From the NCBI GenBank assembly GCA_002347755.1, contig DDXT01000073.1:1-34792 (forward strand): DNA of 34,792 bases, given 5' to 3'. Of the stretch, positions 16,303 through 23,136 are shown in pieces. A program made the translations under genes and the position numbers. The first letter of the stretch is position 1; each line of letters opens with the position of its first letter. The notes under the pieces were generated by a model that was given only the letters and a program-made list of their open reading frames with translations, searched no databases and had not been told where the DNA came from. This DNA comes from Caryophanales bacterium UBA2253. GTDB lineage: Bacteria; Bacillota_I; Bacilli_A; ML615J-28; CAG-698.

Positions 16303-18010
16303 TTTTGTCTTTGTCCTCTTTTAAAGCGCGATATTTCGGATCGGCGTTCGTGATCAACCCTTTGTATATGTCTTTCAGTTCTTTGGAGACCGCGGCTTTT
16401 TCCGTGCTTTTATCAAAATAGTTCATGTCCTTCAACATTTCCAAATTTTGTCCGACCAGCGAGTTGACGTCGGAATCCAATTTGAGCTGAAGGGCCTGTC
16501 GTTCCAGTTCCTTGATTTTCGCATCTTTTTCCTGAAGACGTTTTTCCTGTTCGTAGATTCGGCGTTCGATCTGATCAAGTTTCAGTTCGGCATAGCCGGA
16601 TATGATCGGTTCGGATTGGCGAAGCTCATTGTTCAAACGCTGCTGATCCGCTAAAGCCGGGGGTTGTTGAAACGACGGCTGCGGGTTCTTGGGCTGAGTT
16701 GCATAAGCCGAAGCCTGCGTTTCCGGTTCGGAAACTTCTTGAATCGCCTGAACCGGTTCGCTGCTTTGGTAAGCTTTGATCGGTTCGGTTTCCGGACGGT
16801 AATCCTCATTCGTGGAAAGCGATGGCAAGACCCCGGTTTCGCGCAGGGAATTGATCGCGTAGATCTTCAAAGCGTCATAGTCGTTTGCCAGTTCGTTTTT
16901 CAGGATCTTGGCGACCATGTCATGGATTATCTGCTCCGCGTAATCGCCGGCTTGATTGTTGGTCAGTTCCAAAAGGTCTTTTTCTTTAAATTTCAGATCA
17001 TCTTCCTGATGGATCGGAAGCAACTCGTATTCGTTTTTGATCTTGCGGGTTTTTTTGGAAGCTTTTCCGCGCAAGGCATTGACCAAGTTGGCGTCCTGAC
17101 AGACTTTCAGCCCGTTGGTGTACAGGATCATGGCATCATATTTGCTCTTTGGAGTCACCAAAGCCAATTCGACGGTTTTTTGAAGCGATTCCGGATCAGC
17201 GGCCAAAGCCGCCCATTCCTCATGAAATCCTCCGGCTTTGAAGAAAGCGCAAGCCAAAAAGATATCGACGGATTCGAATTTAAAGCTGTTTTCCAGCCGT
17301 TTCAGTTCCGGCCCCAGGACTGGGATGTATTTGTGAAGGTGAGCGCCGACCAAAAAAGCGACCGCTTTCTTCAGGTATTTTCCGTTCAAAATTCGTTTGA
17401 TCTCCCGAAGCATGTCCTCGGGTGAAACTTTCGAAAGCAGTTTGGCTCGCAGGCGCATGGCGCTCGCGGACGCGGAATGAATCTTGAATCCGAGTTCGCT
17501 GACCAAACGGATGGCTCTCAGCATCCGGATCGGATCTTCCGAAAAACGAACCCGCGGATTGCCGATGGTTTTGATGCGCTTTTTCTGAATGTCCTCAAAA
17601 CCGCCGTAAGCATCGGTCAGCTTTCCCCCATGGCTCATGGCAATCGCGGAAATGGTGAAATCGCGGGTCGCCAGCTCGTCATGAAGATCTTTCGAATAGT
17701 GGGTTCGCAAAGGGGCACGGTTGTCGCGGTGTTTCTCTTCGGCTTTGAATGTTGAAACCACAAACTCATAGCCATTGTAAAACAAACGGACCCGTCCGTC
17801 GGCTTCCGGTTCGACCTTGGCCTGAAAGAATATTCCCTTGACCATGTCGGGAGTGGCATTGGTGGTTATCTCGATTTCTTCAAAAGGAAGCTGGAGGATG
17901 GTATTGCAGACCGCATCCCCGATCAGATAAGCTTCACAACCGTTGTTGATAAGTATTTTCAGGACTTCTTTGCCTTTTTCCAAATATTGCTCCATAGTGA
18001 TCACTTGCAA
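16286..18010 (-). CDS. cca: CCA tRNA nucleotidyltransferase-like protein, catalytic motif altered, coiled-coil extension
   Basis: Class II tRNA nucleotidyltransferase family, which builds or repairs the tRNA 3' CCA end. Start is TTG at 18010 with AAGGAG 7 nt upstream. The N-terminal fold is recognisable: RDFTISAIAM and DPIRMLRAIRLVSELGF are family-like. The active-site block is changed: GGxVRD reads GDAVCN at 31-36, and the DxD metal ligands are E45-I-E47. Family members are about 400 aa; this one has 574. The extra part is a Gln/Pro/Glu-rich linker (about 410-475) and a charged coiled coil (about 480-525) with a lysine-rich tail. It overlaps yhaM by 17 nt. It may be a slow or re-purposed enzyme, or a paralogue with a canonical cca elsewhere; the symbol denotes family only. 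Confidence 0.8.
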   Translation of the reverse strand: MQVITMEQYLEKGKEVLKILINNGCEAYLIGDAVCNTILQLPFEEIEITTNATPDMVKGIFFQAKVEPEADGRVRLFYNGYEFVVSTFKAEEKHRDNRAPLRTHYSKDLHDELATRDFTISAIAMSHGGKLTDAYGGFEDIQKKRIKTIGNPRVRFSEDPIRMLRAIRLVSELGFKIHSASASAMRLRAKLLSKVSPEDMLREIKRILNGKYLKKAVAFLVGAHLHKYIPVLGPELKRLENSFKFESVDIFLACAFFKAGGFHEEWAALAADPESLQKTVELALVTPKSKYDAMILYTNGLKVCQDANLVNALRGKASKKTRKIKNEYELLPIHQEDDLKFKEKDLLELTNNQAGDYAEQIIHDMVAKILKNELANDYDALKIYAINSLRETGVLPSLSTNEDYRPETEPIKAYQSSEPVQAIQEVSEPETQASAYATQPKNPQPSFQQPPALADQQRLNNELRQSEPIISGYAELKLDQIERRIYEQEKRLQEKDAKIKELERQALQLKLDSDVNSLVGQNLEMLKDMNYFDKSTEKAAVSKELKDIYKGLITNADPKYRALKEDKDKNDKEN

Positions 18011-18056
18011 ACAATTGCTCCTTTTCTTTTATAAATGGTTCAATCGGTTATACTTC

Positions 18057-18085
18057 ATTATATAATAACAGCCCGAAAAATGCCA
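18057..18085 (-). promoter_or_regulatory. Probable promoter of cca-yhaM
   Basis: TATAAT (18062-18057) with a weak -35 TGGCAT (18085-18080) at 17 nt on the minus strand, about 46 nt before the TTG start. Confidence 0.5.
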
Positions 18086-18146
18086 TATATTTATTTGGGT
18101 TTTTGCTTTTTCGAAAATATTCCTTTTATTTGCCCCTTTTTTTGTT

Positions 18147-18152
18147 TATAAT
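18147..18152 (+). promoter_or_regulatory. Possible -10 box of yigZ, very short leader
   Basis: TATAAT at 18147-18152, only 12 nt before the first ATG of yigZ. Transcription would start about 6 nt before it. No good -35 is seen. Confidence 0.4.
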
Positions 18153-18164
18153 TGATTTGGTGAT

Positions 18165-18761
18165 ATGATGCATACGATTAAAAAAGCCGTGATCTTTGAA
18201 CAAATCATTAACAAAAGCCGCTTCATCGGCCAGCTTTTTCCCGTGGCTTCCGTCTTGGAAGCCAAAGACAAGCTGGAAGAGGTCCGAAAAAGATACGCGG
18301 ATGCCACTCACAATTGCTACGGTTATGTCATCGGCGAGAACGGTTCCGAAGGCAAACAGTCCGACGACGGAGAACCGTCGGGAACCGCGGGCGCCGTCAT
18401 TTTCGGGATCTTGAAAAAGAATGGCCTGACCAATGTTTTGGCGGTCGTGACCCGGTATTTCGGCGGCATCAAACTCGGAGCGGGAGGATTGGTCCGGGCT
18501 TACGGTTCCAGCGTTTCGCTGGCCATCAATCAGGCGGAGCCGTCCGAAATCCGGTCGATGATCGCTTTGGAGCTGGAATTTGCGTATCCGCATCTCAATT
18601 CCGTGCAAAAATGTCTCGAAAAACACCAGGAAATCAGCCATGATTTCGGTGAAACCGTGAAAATGGCGTACCTGATCCCCGAAACCGAAAGCGCGGAAAT
18701 CAGGCAAAGTTTGGTCGACGCCACCCGAAACGAAATAAAAATAACCTTAAATTCAAAATAA
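18165..18761 (+). CDS. yigZ: YigZ/IMPACT family protein
   Basis: Protein of 198 aa in the YigZ (YvyE/IMPACT) family, conserved in bacteria and related to the eukaryotic regulator of Gcn2; the bacterial function is not settled. Diagnostic motifs are KSRFIGQ near 20, ATHNCYGYVIG near 45, SDDGEPSGTAG near 65 and VVTRYFGGIKLGAGGLVRAYG at about 93-113. The C-terminal part (about 130-198) is the DUF1949-like ferredoxin fold. There are two adjacent start codons (18165 and 18168); the weak GGTGA site fits the second better. It diverges from cca and is followed by stacked palindromes. Confidence 0.92.
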   Translation: MMHTIKKAVIFEQIINKSRFIGQLFPVASVLEAKDKLEEVRKRYADATHNCYGYVIGENGSEGKQSDDGEPSGTAGAVIFGILKKNGLTNVLAVVTRYFGGIKLGAGGLVRAYGSSVSLAINQAEPSEIRSMIALELEFAYPHLNSVQKCLEKHQEISHDFGETVKMAYLIPETESAEIRQSLVDATRNEIKITLNSK

Positions 18762-18817
18762 GGCCGGTTTTTCCAAACCGGCCCCCAGAGGGGGCAAATA
18801 CCGCGGTATTTTGCCCC
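18762..18817. repeat. Stacked palindromes downstream of yigZ
   Basis: Two strong inverted repeats abut: a perfect 9-bp stem GGCCGGTTT/AAACCGGCC (18762-18770 with 18775-18783), and a 13-bp stem with one bulged T (18791-18817) centred on the 14-nt palindrome AATACCGCGGTATT. A third pairing, CCCCC (18782-18786) with GGGGG (18790-18794), competes with both. No T-tract follows, so this is not a standard terminator. Confidence 0.7.
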
Positions 18818-19093
18818 ATAATTCATTTTTGCCTCAAACCGGAGTAATTACACCTATGCTCGGGAGCCGGAAGACAAAGCCAAATCCCCAAAAATGAGAA
18901 AACTTCAGGTCTTCTGGTTTCGGCGAGAACCAAAGGGCAAATTTAACCCATTTTCTTAAAAGAATCTGACCGATACTTTTTGATGATTTCGGGGTTTTTT
19001 AACCAAAAAAGCCCAAAAAAGCGTTCAAAAGCCGAGTGTTTTTCTCTAAATGCTTCAATTCTTAAGGGATTATGCCAATGTCTTTCTGACTTA
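18818..19093. other. Gene-free stretch
   Basis: Between the yigZ palindromes and the promoter at 19094 I see no convincing gene. The only longer reading frame is antisense to the next operon's promoter and has no ribosome site. A long-range pairing is possible between GCCGGAAGAC (about 18865) and GTCTTC...CGGC (about 18911-18926). It could be a remnant of a lost gene or element. Confidence 0.5.
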
Positions 19094-19122
19094 TTGACTT
19101 TTTCCGGAAAATGGCGTATATT
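19094..19122 (+). promoter_or_regulatory. Sigma-A promoter of the ABC-like operon
   Basis: TTGACT (19094-19099), 17 nt, TATATT (19117-19122), 35 nt before the ATG at 19158. This is the strongest consensus promoter in the window. Confidence 0.8.
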
Positions 19123-19157
19123 TAGACTATCAAAACGAACGAAGAAAAGGGCCATTT

Positions 19158-20039
19158 ATGTCGGTATTGGTATGCGAAAACGTTACAAAAATTTATAAAC
19201 GGCAACCTTCGGTCACCAACCTGAGTTACAATTTTCTCGATAACCAGATTTATGCGGTCATCGGTAAAAGCGACTCCGGAAAGGGGACTTTTTTGAATTT
19301 GATCTCAACAAAGACCAAACCGGACGGCGGCAACGTCTATCTGGACGGCGAGATCCTGTACAATAACGTGCAAATGGCCAAAAGAATCTGTTTCATTTCC
19401 AAAAAAATGAGCTTTCCCGGGCATCTGACCGTCTCCGAGATCTGCCGTTTGATGGCCGCTTTTTACCCGAAATGGGATAACGGTTATGCCTACGAACTGA
19501 TGGATCATTTCGAGATCCGTTCCAAAACCCATTTTTATGCCCTGGAATCAAACAAAAAAGAATTGCTTCTCGGCATTTTGGGCCTGGCTTCCCGAGCCAA
19601 CATCACCATTTTTGAAAACCCTTTGGACAATGTTGACGTCAAAGACCGCTACGACTTCTTCAATTTCATGTATGCCCATCATACCCGGTATCCGCGTACC
19701 TTGATTTTATCCACCGATTACATCGACGAAATCGAGTCCATCGTTCACAAAGTCCTGTTTTTGGACAAGGGCCGGCTGTTCGAAAGCTTTACGACCGAAG
19801 AGATCAAAAACAGCTTCAAATACCTGAGCGGAAAAAACGAAGTCCTGAAATCTCTGATCGCCGGGATCAAAGTCATCGGCGTCGAAGAACGAGACAACAA
19901 CCTAACCGTTTGCATTCGCAAAAAACTCACTAAGGACGAAATTCGCAAATATCAGAAATATCTGATCAAAATATCCGAAGTCCCGATTCAGAAAGTCTTC
20001 ATCTATCTGATCAACCTTCGGGAAATGAGGGGGATCTGA
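19158..20039 (+). CDS. Degenerate ABC transporter ATP-binding protein (YtrB-like pseudo-ATPase)
   Basis: ABC ATPase fold of 293 aa, most like the YtrB/GntR-associated group (FYPKWDNGYAYELMDHFEI). Every catalytic motif is altered. Walker A is GKSDSGKGT (36-44): the Ser/Thr after K42 is G43 and a loop glycine is D39. The Q-loop reads FISKKMSF, with lysine in place of Gln. The signature LSGGQ is replaced by LESNK (129-133). Walker B LDEP reads FENP, so Asp is E153 and the catalytic Glu is N154. The switch His is D187. The D-loop D160 remains. The frame is intact and strongly expressed by prediction, so it is probably selected as a non-hydrolysing partner or regulator. The C-terminal 90 aa are family-like but divergent. 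The next gene follows by 1 nt and encodes its membrane partner. No GntR regulator is adjacent. Confidence 0.82.
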   Translation: MSVLVCENVTKIYKRQPSVTNLSYNFLDNQIYAVIGKSDSGKGTFLNLISTKTKPDGGNVYLDGEILYNNVQMAKRICFISKKMSFPGHLTVSEICRLMAAFYPKWDNGYAYELMDHFEIRSKTHFYALESNKKELLLGILGLASRANITIFENPLDNVDVKDRYDFFNFMYAHHTRYPRTLILSTDYIDEIESIVHKVLFLDKGRLFESFTTEEIKNSFKYLSGKNEVLKSLIAGIKVIGVEERDNNLTVCIRKKLTKDEIRKYQKYLIKISEVPIQKVFIYLINLREMRGI

Positions 20040-20040
20040 C

Positions 20041-20718
20041 ATGAACTTGATGCAACCCTTCAAACTTCATTTCTATGCTTACCGGCTGGTGTATCTGGCT
20101 TTCTGGATCTTTGAAGCAATCTTGGTCGGATTGGGCTATCTCTTCATGGCTAGCCTCCCCGGCACCCCATATTATCTGGCCATCGTCATCATCGCCGTTT
20201 CCTGTCTGTTTTCATATTTGATCGGCATGTACGAATTCAGCCGCTTATGCTACCACTACCTGAATCTGAAGACCAACCGCTTTGGGTTCTACCTGAGCAG
20301 TTTCTTGTTCGCGTTTTTCAATGCTTTGACCCATACCGTTGTCATTTTGGGGATCTTCGCGCTGATCAATTTGGTTTTCTTGAAAACCGACACTCCGGCC
20401 GAATTTAATTTTCCTTATCTGGCGCCGTCGACTTACTTGTTTGTTTTCGCCGCCAACCTCACCGTTTTCTTTTTCGCGAACGCCGCCGCACTCTTCTTCA
20501 AACACTTGAAATTCCTGAAAATCCTGATCTACATCAGTTTGATCATCACCGTCAGCATCTTCTTCGGGGACATCATCAGCTTCGTGATCTCGAAGACTGC
20601 CGCTTTCTTCTTTGACCCCGATCTCATCTTCCGCGTCATTCCGATCATGCTGGCTTGCAACGTCTACTTCATTTTGGTCACGTTTGTTCAGTCCCGAACC
20701 ATCGACTTAAAAAAATAA
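20041..20718 (+). CDS. Membrane partner of the ABC-like protein (ABC-2-type permease-like)
   Basis: Polytopic membrane protein of 225 aa with about six hydrophobic segments (near 16-36, 42-62, 85-110, 130-150, 158-180 and 195-215). I recognise no specific motif; its size, hydrophobic pattern and position 1 nt behind the ABC-like gene suggest an ABC-2-type permease subunit. GAGGGGG inside the previous gene serves as ribosome site. Substrate unknown. Because its partner seems unable to hydrolyse ATP, an ATP-independent or sensory role is possible. It ends 23 nt before the insertion element, which has split the terminator. Confidence 0.7.
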   Translation: MNLMQPFKLHFYAYRLVYLAFWIFEAILVGLGYLFMASLPGTPYYLAIVIIAVSCLFSYLIGMYEFSRLCYHYLNLKTNRFGFYLSSFLFAFFNALTHTVVILGIFALINLVFLKTDTPAEFNFPYLAPSTYLFVFAANLTVFFFANAAALFFKHLKFLKILIYISLIITVSIFFGDIISFVISKTAAFFFDPDLIFRVIPIMLACNVYFILVTFVQSRTIDLKK

Positions 20719-20732
20719 GCCTTCGAACCAAT
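20718..20732. terminator. Left arm of a terminator split by the insertion element
   Basis: AGCCTT (20718-20723), GA and CCAAT (20728-20732) are complementary to ATTGG (22311-22315), TC and AAGGCT (22320-22325) on the other side of the element. Rejoined, they form a hairpin of 6+2+5 bp with two mismatches and T-tracts in both directions, as expected between convergent genes. Confidence 0.7.
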
Positions 20733-20798
20733 ATATTATAGTGTACCCTATGTCAAGGACAATTAAATAAAAAGCTCATGAAGGAATATTTTTGGGAG

Positions 20799-21794
20799 TC
20801 ATCGAAGGATCACCGTTGGAAGCAACGGTGATTTTTTGGTAATGATCATCGGTAAGCCCGGTTTTGCTTCCAAAAGAAGGTTTCGGAATTCCACGGGGGT
20901 CAGTTGGTTTAAGTTCCATTGCGGCCGATCGTTGTTGTAATAATCGAAATAGTCGTCGATCTCCTTTTGTAATTTTTCAAATGTATCGCATTGATTCAAA
21001 TGCAGTTCGTCCTTCATATGACCGAAAAACGATTCTTGAGGAGCATTGTCCCAACAGTTACCCCGTCTGGACATCGATTGAGTAATTTCCAGATTGTTCA
21101 AGACTTGAAGATATTTTATGCTAGTATAATGAGGGCCTTGGTCAGAATGGAGGAAAGCCGTTTTCTTGAGAATGAAAGCTTTCCCGAGCATTAATAAACC
21201 AACGGTGTCCAGCACGAACTCGACTCGCAAGTTTTCCGAGAGAACATGGCTCAAGGTCTCGCCGGTCGCGGCATCTTTTATTACCGAAAGATAGGCTTTC
21301 TTTCCCTTGCCATAAAAGATATAGGTGATATCGGTCAAAAGTACCTGTCCCGGCATTCCGACTTTGAAATTACGATTGACCAGATTGGGAATGGTTTGGG
21401 CGGCCAAAAGCCTTTTTTTGTAAGGATTAGGTTTTCTGATCGGGCAATGCAAATTAAATTTTTTCATCAGCCGCCGAATTTTCTACAGACTGAACTGGTC
21501 TGATAAAGGCGCTTCAGCTGCATTTTGATGCTTCTGGCCCCCCTTGTCACGTCCTCGGTAGCCATAAGCCTTCATAATCAAGGAAAAGTCCTCCTCTTCA
21601 CGTCTGTTTCGTTTGACAACGGAATGAATATAATTATAATATCCGGAACGTGATACCCCGGCAAGCTCACATAAATAATGGATGGATAACCACATGTTCC
21701 CGCGGGGTTTCCCCTTTTGAATGATCGTTTTGATTAACTCGAATTTTTCTTTTGCTTTGACTTTATCCTTTGCATCGCTCTCCTTTCGATTTTT
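20799..21794 (-). pseudogene. IS3-family transposase OrfB, disrupted
   Basis: Integrase-core half of the transposase. The DDE core is intact in the last 222 residues: LLTDITY, FLHSDQGPHYTS and NCWDNAPQESFFGHMKDE supply the acidic triad. The upstream part (SRSGYYNYI to AYGYRG) is in the same frame, but between about 21543 and 21490 the coding sense moves to another frame (GARSIKMQLKRLYQT) and back. A run of six C at 21538-21543 looks one base too long, a base is missing near 21495, and an in-frame TAG sits at 21485-21483. Normal production would be by -1 slippage from orfA; an A5 run at 21794-21790 would join the frames. Two compensating frameshifts plus a nonsense codon imply an inactive copy, unless the assembly is wrong. 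Confidence 0.85.
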
Positions 21795-22180
21795 CGAAGC
21801 CCCTTTAGAAATTCATTTTCGGCTTTCAGATATTCGATCCGGCTATTTAACCTGGCCACGTTTTCTTCGTTAGTCAAGTTTCTGGTTATCGGCCGTCCCG
21901 AATTCATTTTGCGCAGATCTTCAAGTCCCGTCGATCGCTCTTCGTTTCTGACTTTTCGAAACCGGCACCGACCGTTTTTGGCGGTCTTCTGCCCCAGCAT
22001 TATAATATCAAACCCGCACTCCGAAAAAACTCGAGAAGCGGGTTTTCCCTTGTCCGTCTCCTGAAGAAACACTTTTTTAAACTCATCGGTGAAGTTGATG
22101 TATTTATCCGTCAGGCTTTTGACATAAGGATTCTTGGAGATGATTGTCACTTGTTCCGGCGTGAATCTTGATTTGGCCAT
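21734..22180 (-). CDS. IS3-family transposase OrfA (helix-turn-helix)
   Basis: DNA-binding subunit of the element, 148 aa. I start it at the ATG at 22180 (MAKSRFTPEQV), which has AGGAG just upstream; longer in-frame starts lack one. Residues 1-70 carry the NPYVKSLTDKYINFTDEFK segment typical of this HTH group. The SGRPI motif near 98 and the leucine-zipper-like helix (ARLNSRIEYLKAENEFLKGL) lead into the frameshift region. OrfA appears intact. Confidence 0.85.
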   Translation of the reverse strand: MAKSRFTPEQVTIISKNPYVKSLTDKYINFTDEFKKVFLQETDKGKPASRVFSECGFDIIMLGQKTAKNGRCRFRKVRNEERSTGLEDLRKMNSGRPITRNLTNEENVARLNSRIEYLKAENEFLKGLRKIERRAMQRIKSKQKKNSS

Positions 22181-22310
22181 AGCTCTCCTTTCTTTCCGTA
22201 ATGGTATTTCCATCAATTGGAATCCTTTTACCCATTTTAACATAAAAAAACCTATAAATGAACTTAGGCTTTTTTTCTAAGTGTCCATTTTATAGGTTCT
22301 ATTTTATATA

Positions 22311-22334
22311 ATTGGCTCCAAGGCTTTTTGTTTT
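22311..22334. terminator. Right arm and T-tract of the split terminator
   Basis: ATTGG, TC and AAGGCT pair with 20718-20732 across the insertion element. TTTTTGTTTT follows on the plus strand. This is the likely original end signal for the DUF1146 transcript on the minus strand and for the ABC-like operon on the plus strand. Confidence 0.7.
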
Positions 22335-22335
22335 A

Positions 22336-22554
22336 TCAAAATATACCAGAGATCTCCCGAAAGATCGTCAAGACCGCAAAAGCGACCAGAAAGGCCAGCG
22401 AAACGCTGATCACGATCATCAGAAATTTGATCTGCCAAGTCGAGCTTCGCTGAAACAGATTTCCAAAATTGAGAGCTTGAAGCGCCCGGTAGTTGATTGG
22501 GACCAGGGCCACGAAAATGATCAAAAACCATGTCAGAATGATCTGGTCAATCAT
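22336..22554 (-). CDS. ywzB: DUF1146 (YwzB-like) small membrane protein
   Basis: A 72-aa protein with two hydrophobic helices (about 4-24 and 44-66). The segment YRALQALNFGNLFQ followed by WQIKFLMIVISVSLAF matches the pattern of DUF1146 (YwzB), a small integral membrane protein family of Bacillota with unknown function. The ATG follows the adenosyltransferase stop by 3 nt, with GGAG upstream, so it is cotranscribed. Its terminator has been split by the insertion element. The family call rests on a short pattern. Confidence 0.7.
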   Translation of the reverse strand: MIDQIILTWFLIIFVALVPINYRALQALNFGNLFQRSSTWQIKFLMIVISVSLAFLVAFAVLTIFREISGIF

Positions 22555-22557
22555 GGT

Positions 22558-23043
22558 TCACTCCGAATTCCGGGCCAGAACATACAGCAGGTCGGACAGC
22601 CGGTTGACAAAACGGAACAATTCCGGATCCAGCGTTTCTTTCAAACCGAACGTCACCATTTTTCTTTCCAGCCGCCTAGCCACAGTTCGGGCCACATGGA
22701 TCTGGGCACTGGCGATGGTCGACCCGGGCAGAACAAACCCGTGCTGTTCGGGAAGTTGGGCGGAAAAACCGTCAATGGTGTTTTCCAGCCAGGCGATTTT
22801 CTTTTCGGTGATGAGCCGTTCCGGTTTGACTCGAAGCAGATCGGCGCTCAGATCGAAAAGATCCTCAGCCAGCGATGTGAGCGTTTTTTTGACTTCTCCG
22901 TCGGCGTAATGGGTGGCCAGCATGAGATGCGATGACAGTTCGTCGATCGTTCCCAGACATTCAACGGCTTCGTCGTTTTTGAACACCCGTTTGTAAATGA
23001 GGCTGGTGGTCATGTCATCTCCGGTCCGAGTATAGATTTTCAT
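22558..23043 (-). CDS. pduO: PduO-type ATP:cob(I)alamin adenosyltransferase family protein
   Basis: Family enzyme of 161 aa; members transfer the adenosyl group of ATP to cob(I)alamin to make coenzyme B12. Family features: MKIYTRTGD at the start, GTIDELSSHLMLA near 32-44, FVLPGSTIASAQIHVARTVARRLER near 103-127, and FRFVNRLSDLLYVLAR near the end. The ATP-loop segment, usually close to TGDxGxTSLxxG, reads TGDDMTTSLIYK, so a conserved Gly is Met11 and a downstream Gly is missing; activity is not assured. No B12-dependent gene is seen nearby. Own promoter; DUF1146 follows. Confidence 0.85.
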   Translation of the reverse strand: MKIYTRTGDDMTTSLIYKRVFKNDEAVECLGTIDELSSHLMLATHYADGEVKKTLTSLAEDLFDLSADLLRVKPERLITEKKIAWLENTIDGFSAQLPEQHGFVLPGSTIASAQIHVARTVARRLERKMVTFGLKETLDPELFRFVNRLSDLLYVLARNSE

Positions 23044-23066
23044 ATCCTTTGCCCTCCGTTTTTTAA

Positions 23067-23095
23067 ATTATATCATTTACCGCCGGTTTATGCAA
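23067..23095 (-). promoter_or_regulatory. Promoter of the pduO-ywzB operon
   Basis: TTGCAT (23095-23090), 17 nt, TATAAT (23072-23067) with an extended -10 TG on the minus strand. Confidence 0.75.
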
Positions 23096-23108
23096 ATACC
23101 CAACCAAC

Positions 23109-23136
23109 AAAAAACCAGGATCATCGCGATTCCTGG
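23109..23136 (-). terminator. Terminator of capD, overlapping the gene end
   Basis: CCAGGA (23115-23120) pairs with TCCTGG (23131-23136); TTTTTT follows on the minus strand. The stop codon at 23123-23121 falls in the loop. Confidence 0.8.

Larger units (their letters stand above)
20742..22301 (-). mobile_element. IS3-family insertion sequence (IS150-like), decayed
   Basis: An element of about 1.56 kb. Imperfect terminal inverted repeats: TGTACCCTATGTCAAGGACA at the left matches TAGAACCTATAAAATGGACA read inward from the right at 13 of 20 positions, and similarity continues inward. Two transposase frames, orfA and a broken orfB with a DDE core, lie on the minus strand. I see no clear target-site duplication. 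It sits inside the loop of a bidirectional terminator, between the ends of convergent genes at 20718 and 22336. Confidence 0.88.

Noticed and set aside
18943..19155. Open frame of 70 codons on the minus strand in the gene-free stretch
   Set aside because: It runs across the consensus promoter of the ABC-like operon, lacks a ribosome site, and I could not tie it to a family.
18165..20718. Horizontal-transfer island covering yigZ and the ABC-like operon
   Set aside because: Base composition and codon use look like the neighbours, and no integrase, tRNA or attachment site is present. The lone insertion element is enough to explain the break.
20742..22301. Target-site duplication around the insertion element
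   Set aside because: The flanks are AT-rich and several 3-4 bp matches are possible, but none fits the repeat boundaries convincingly.
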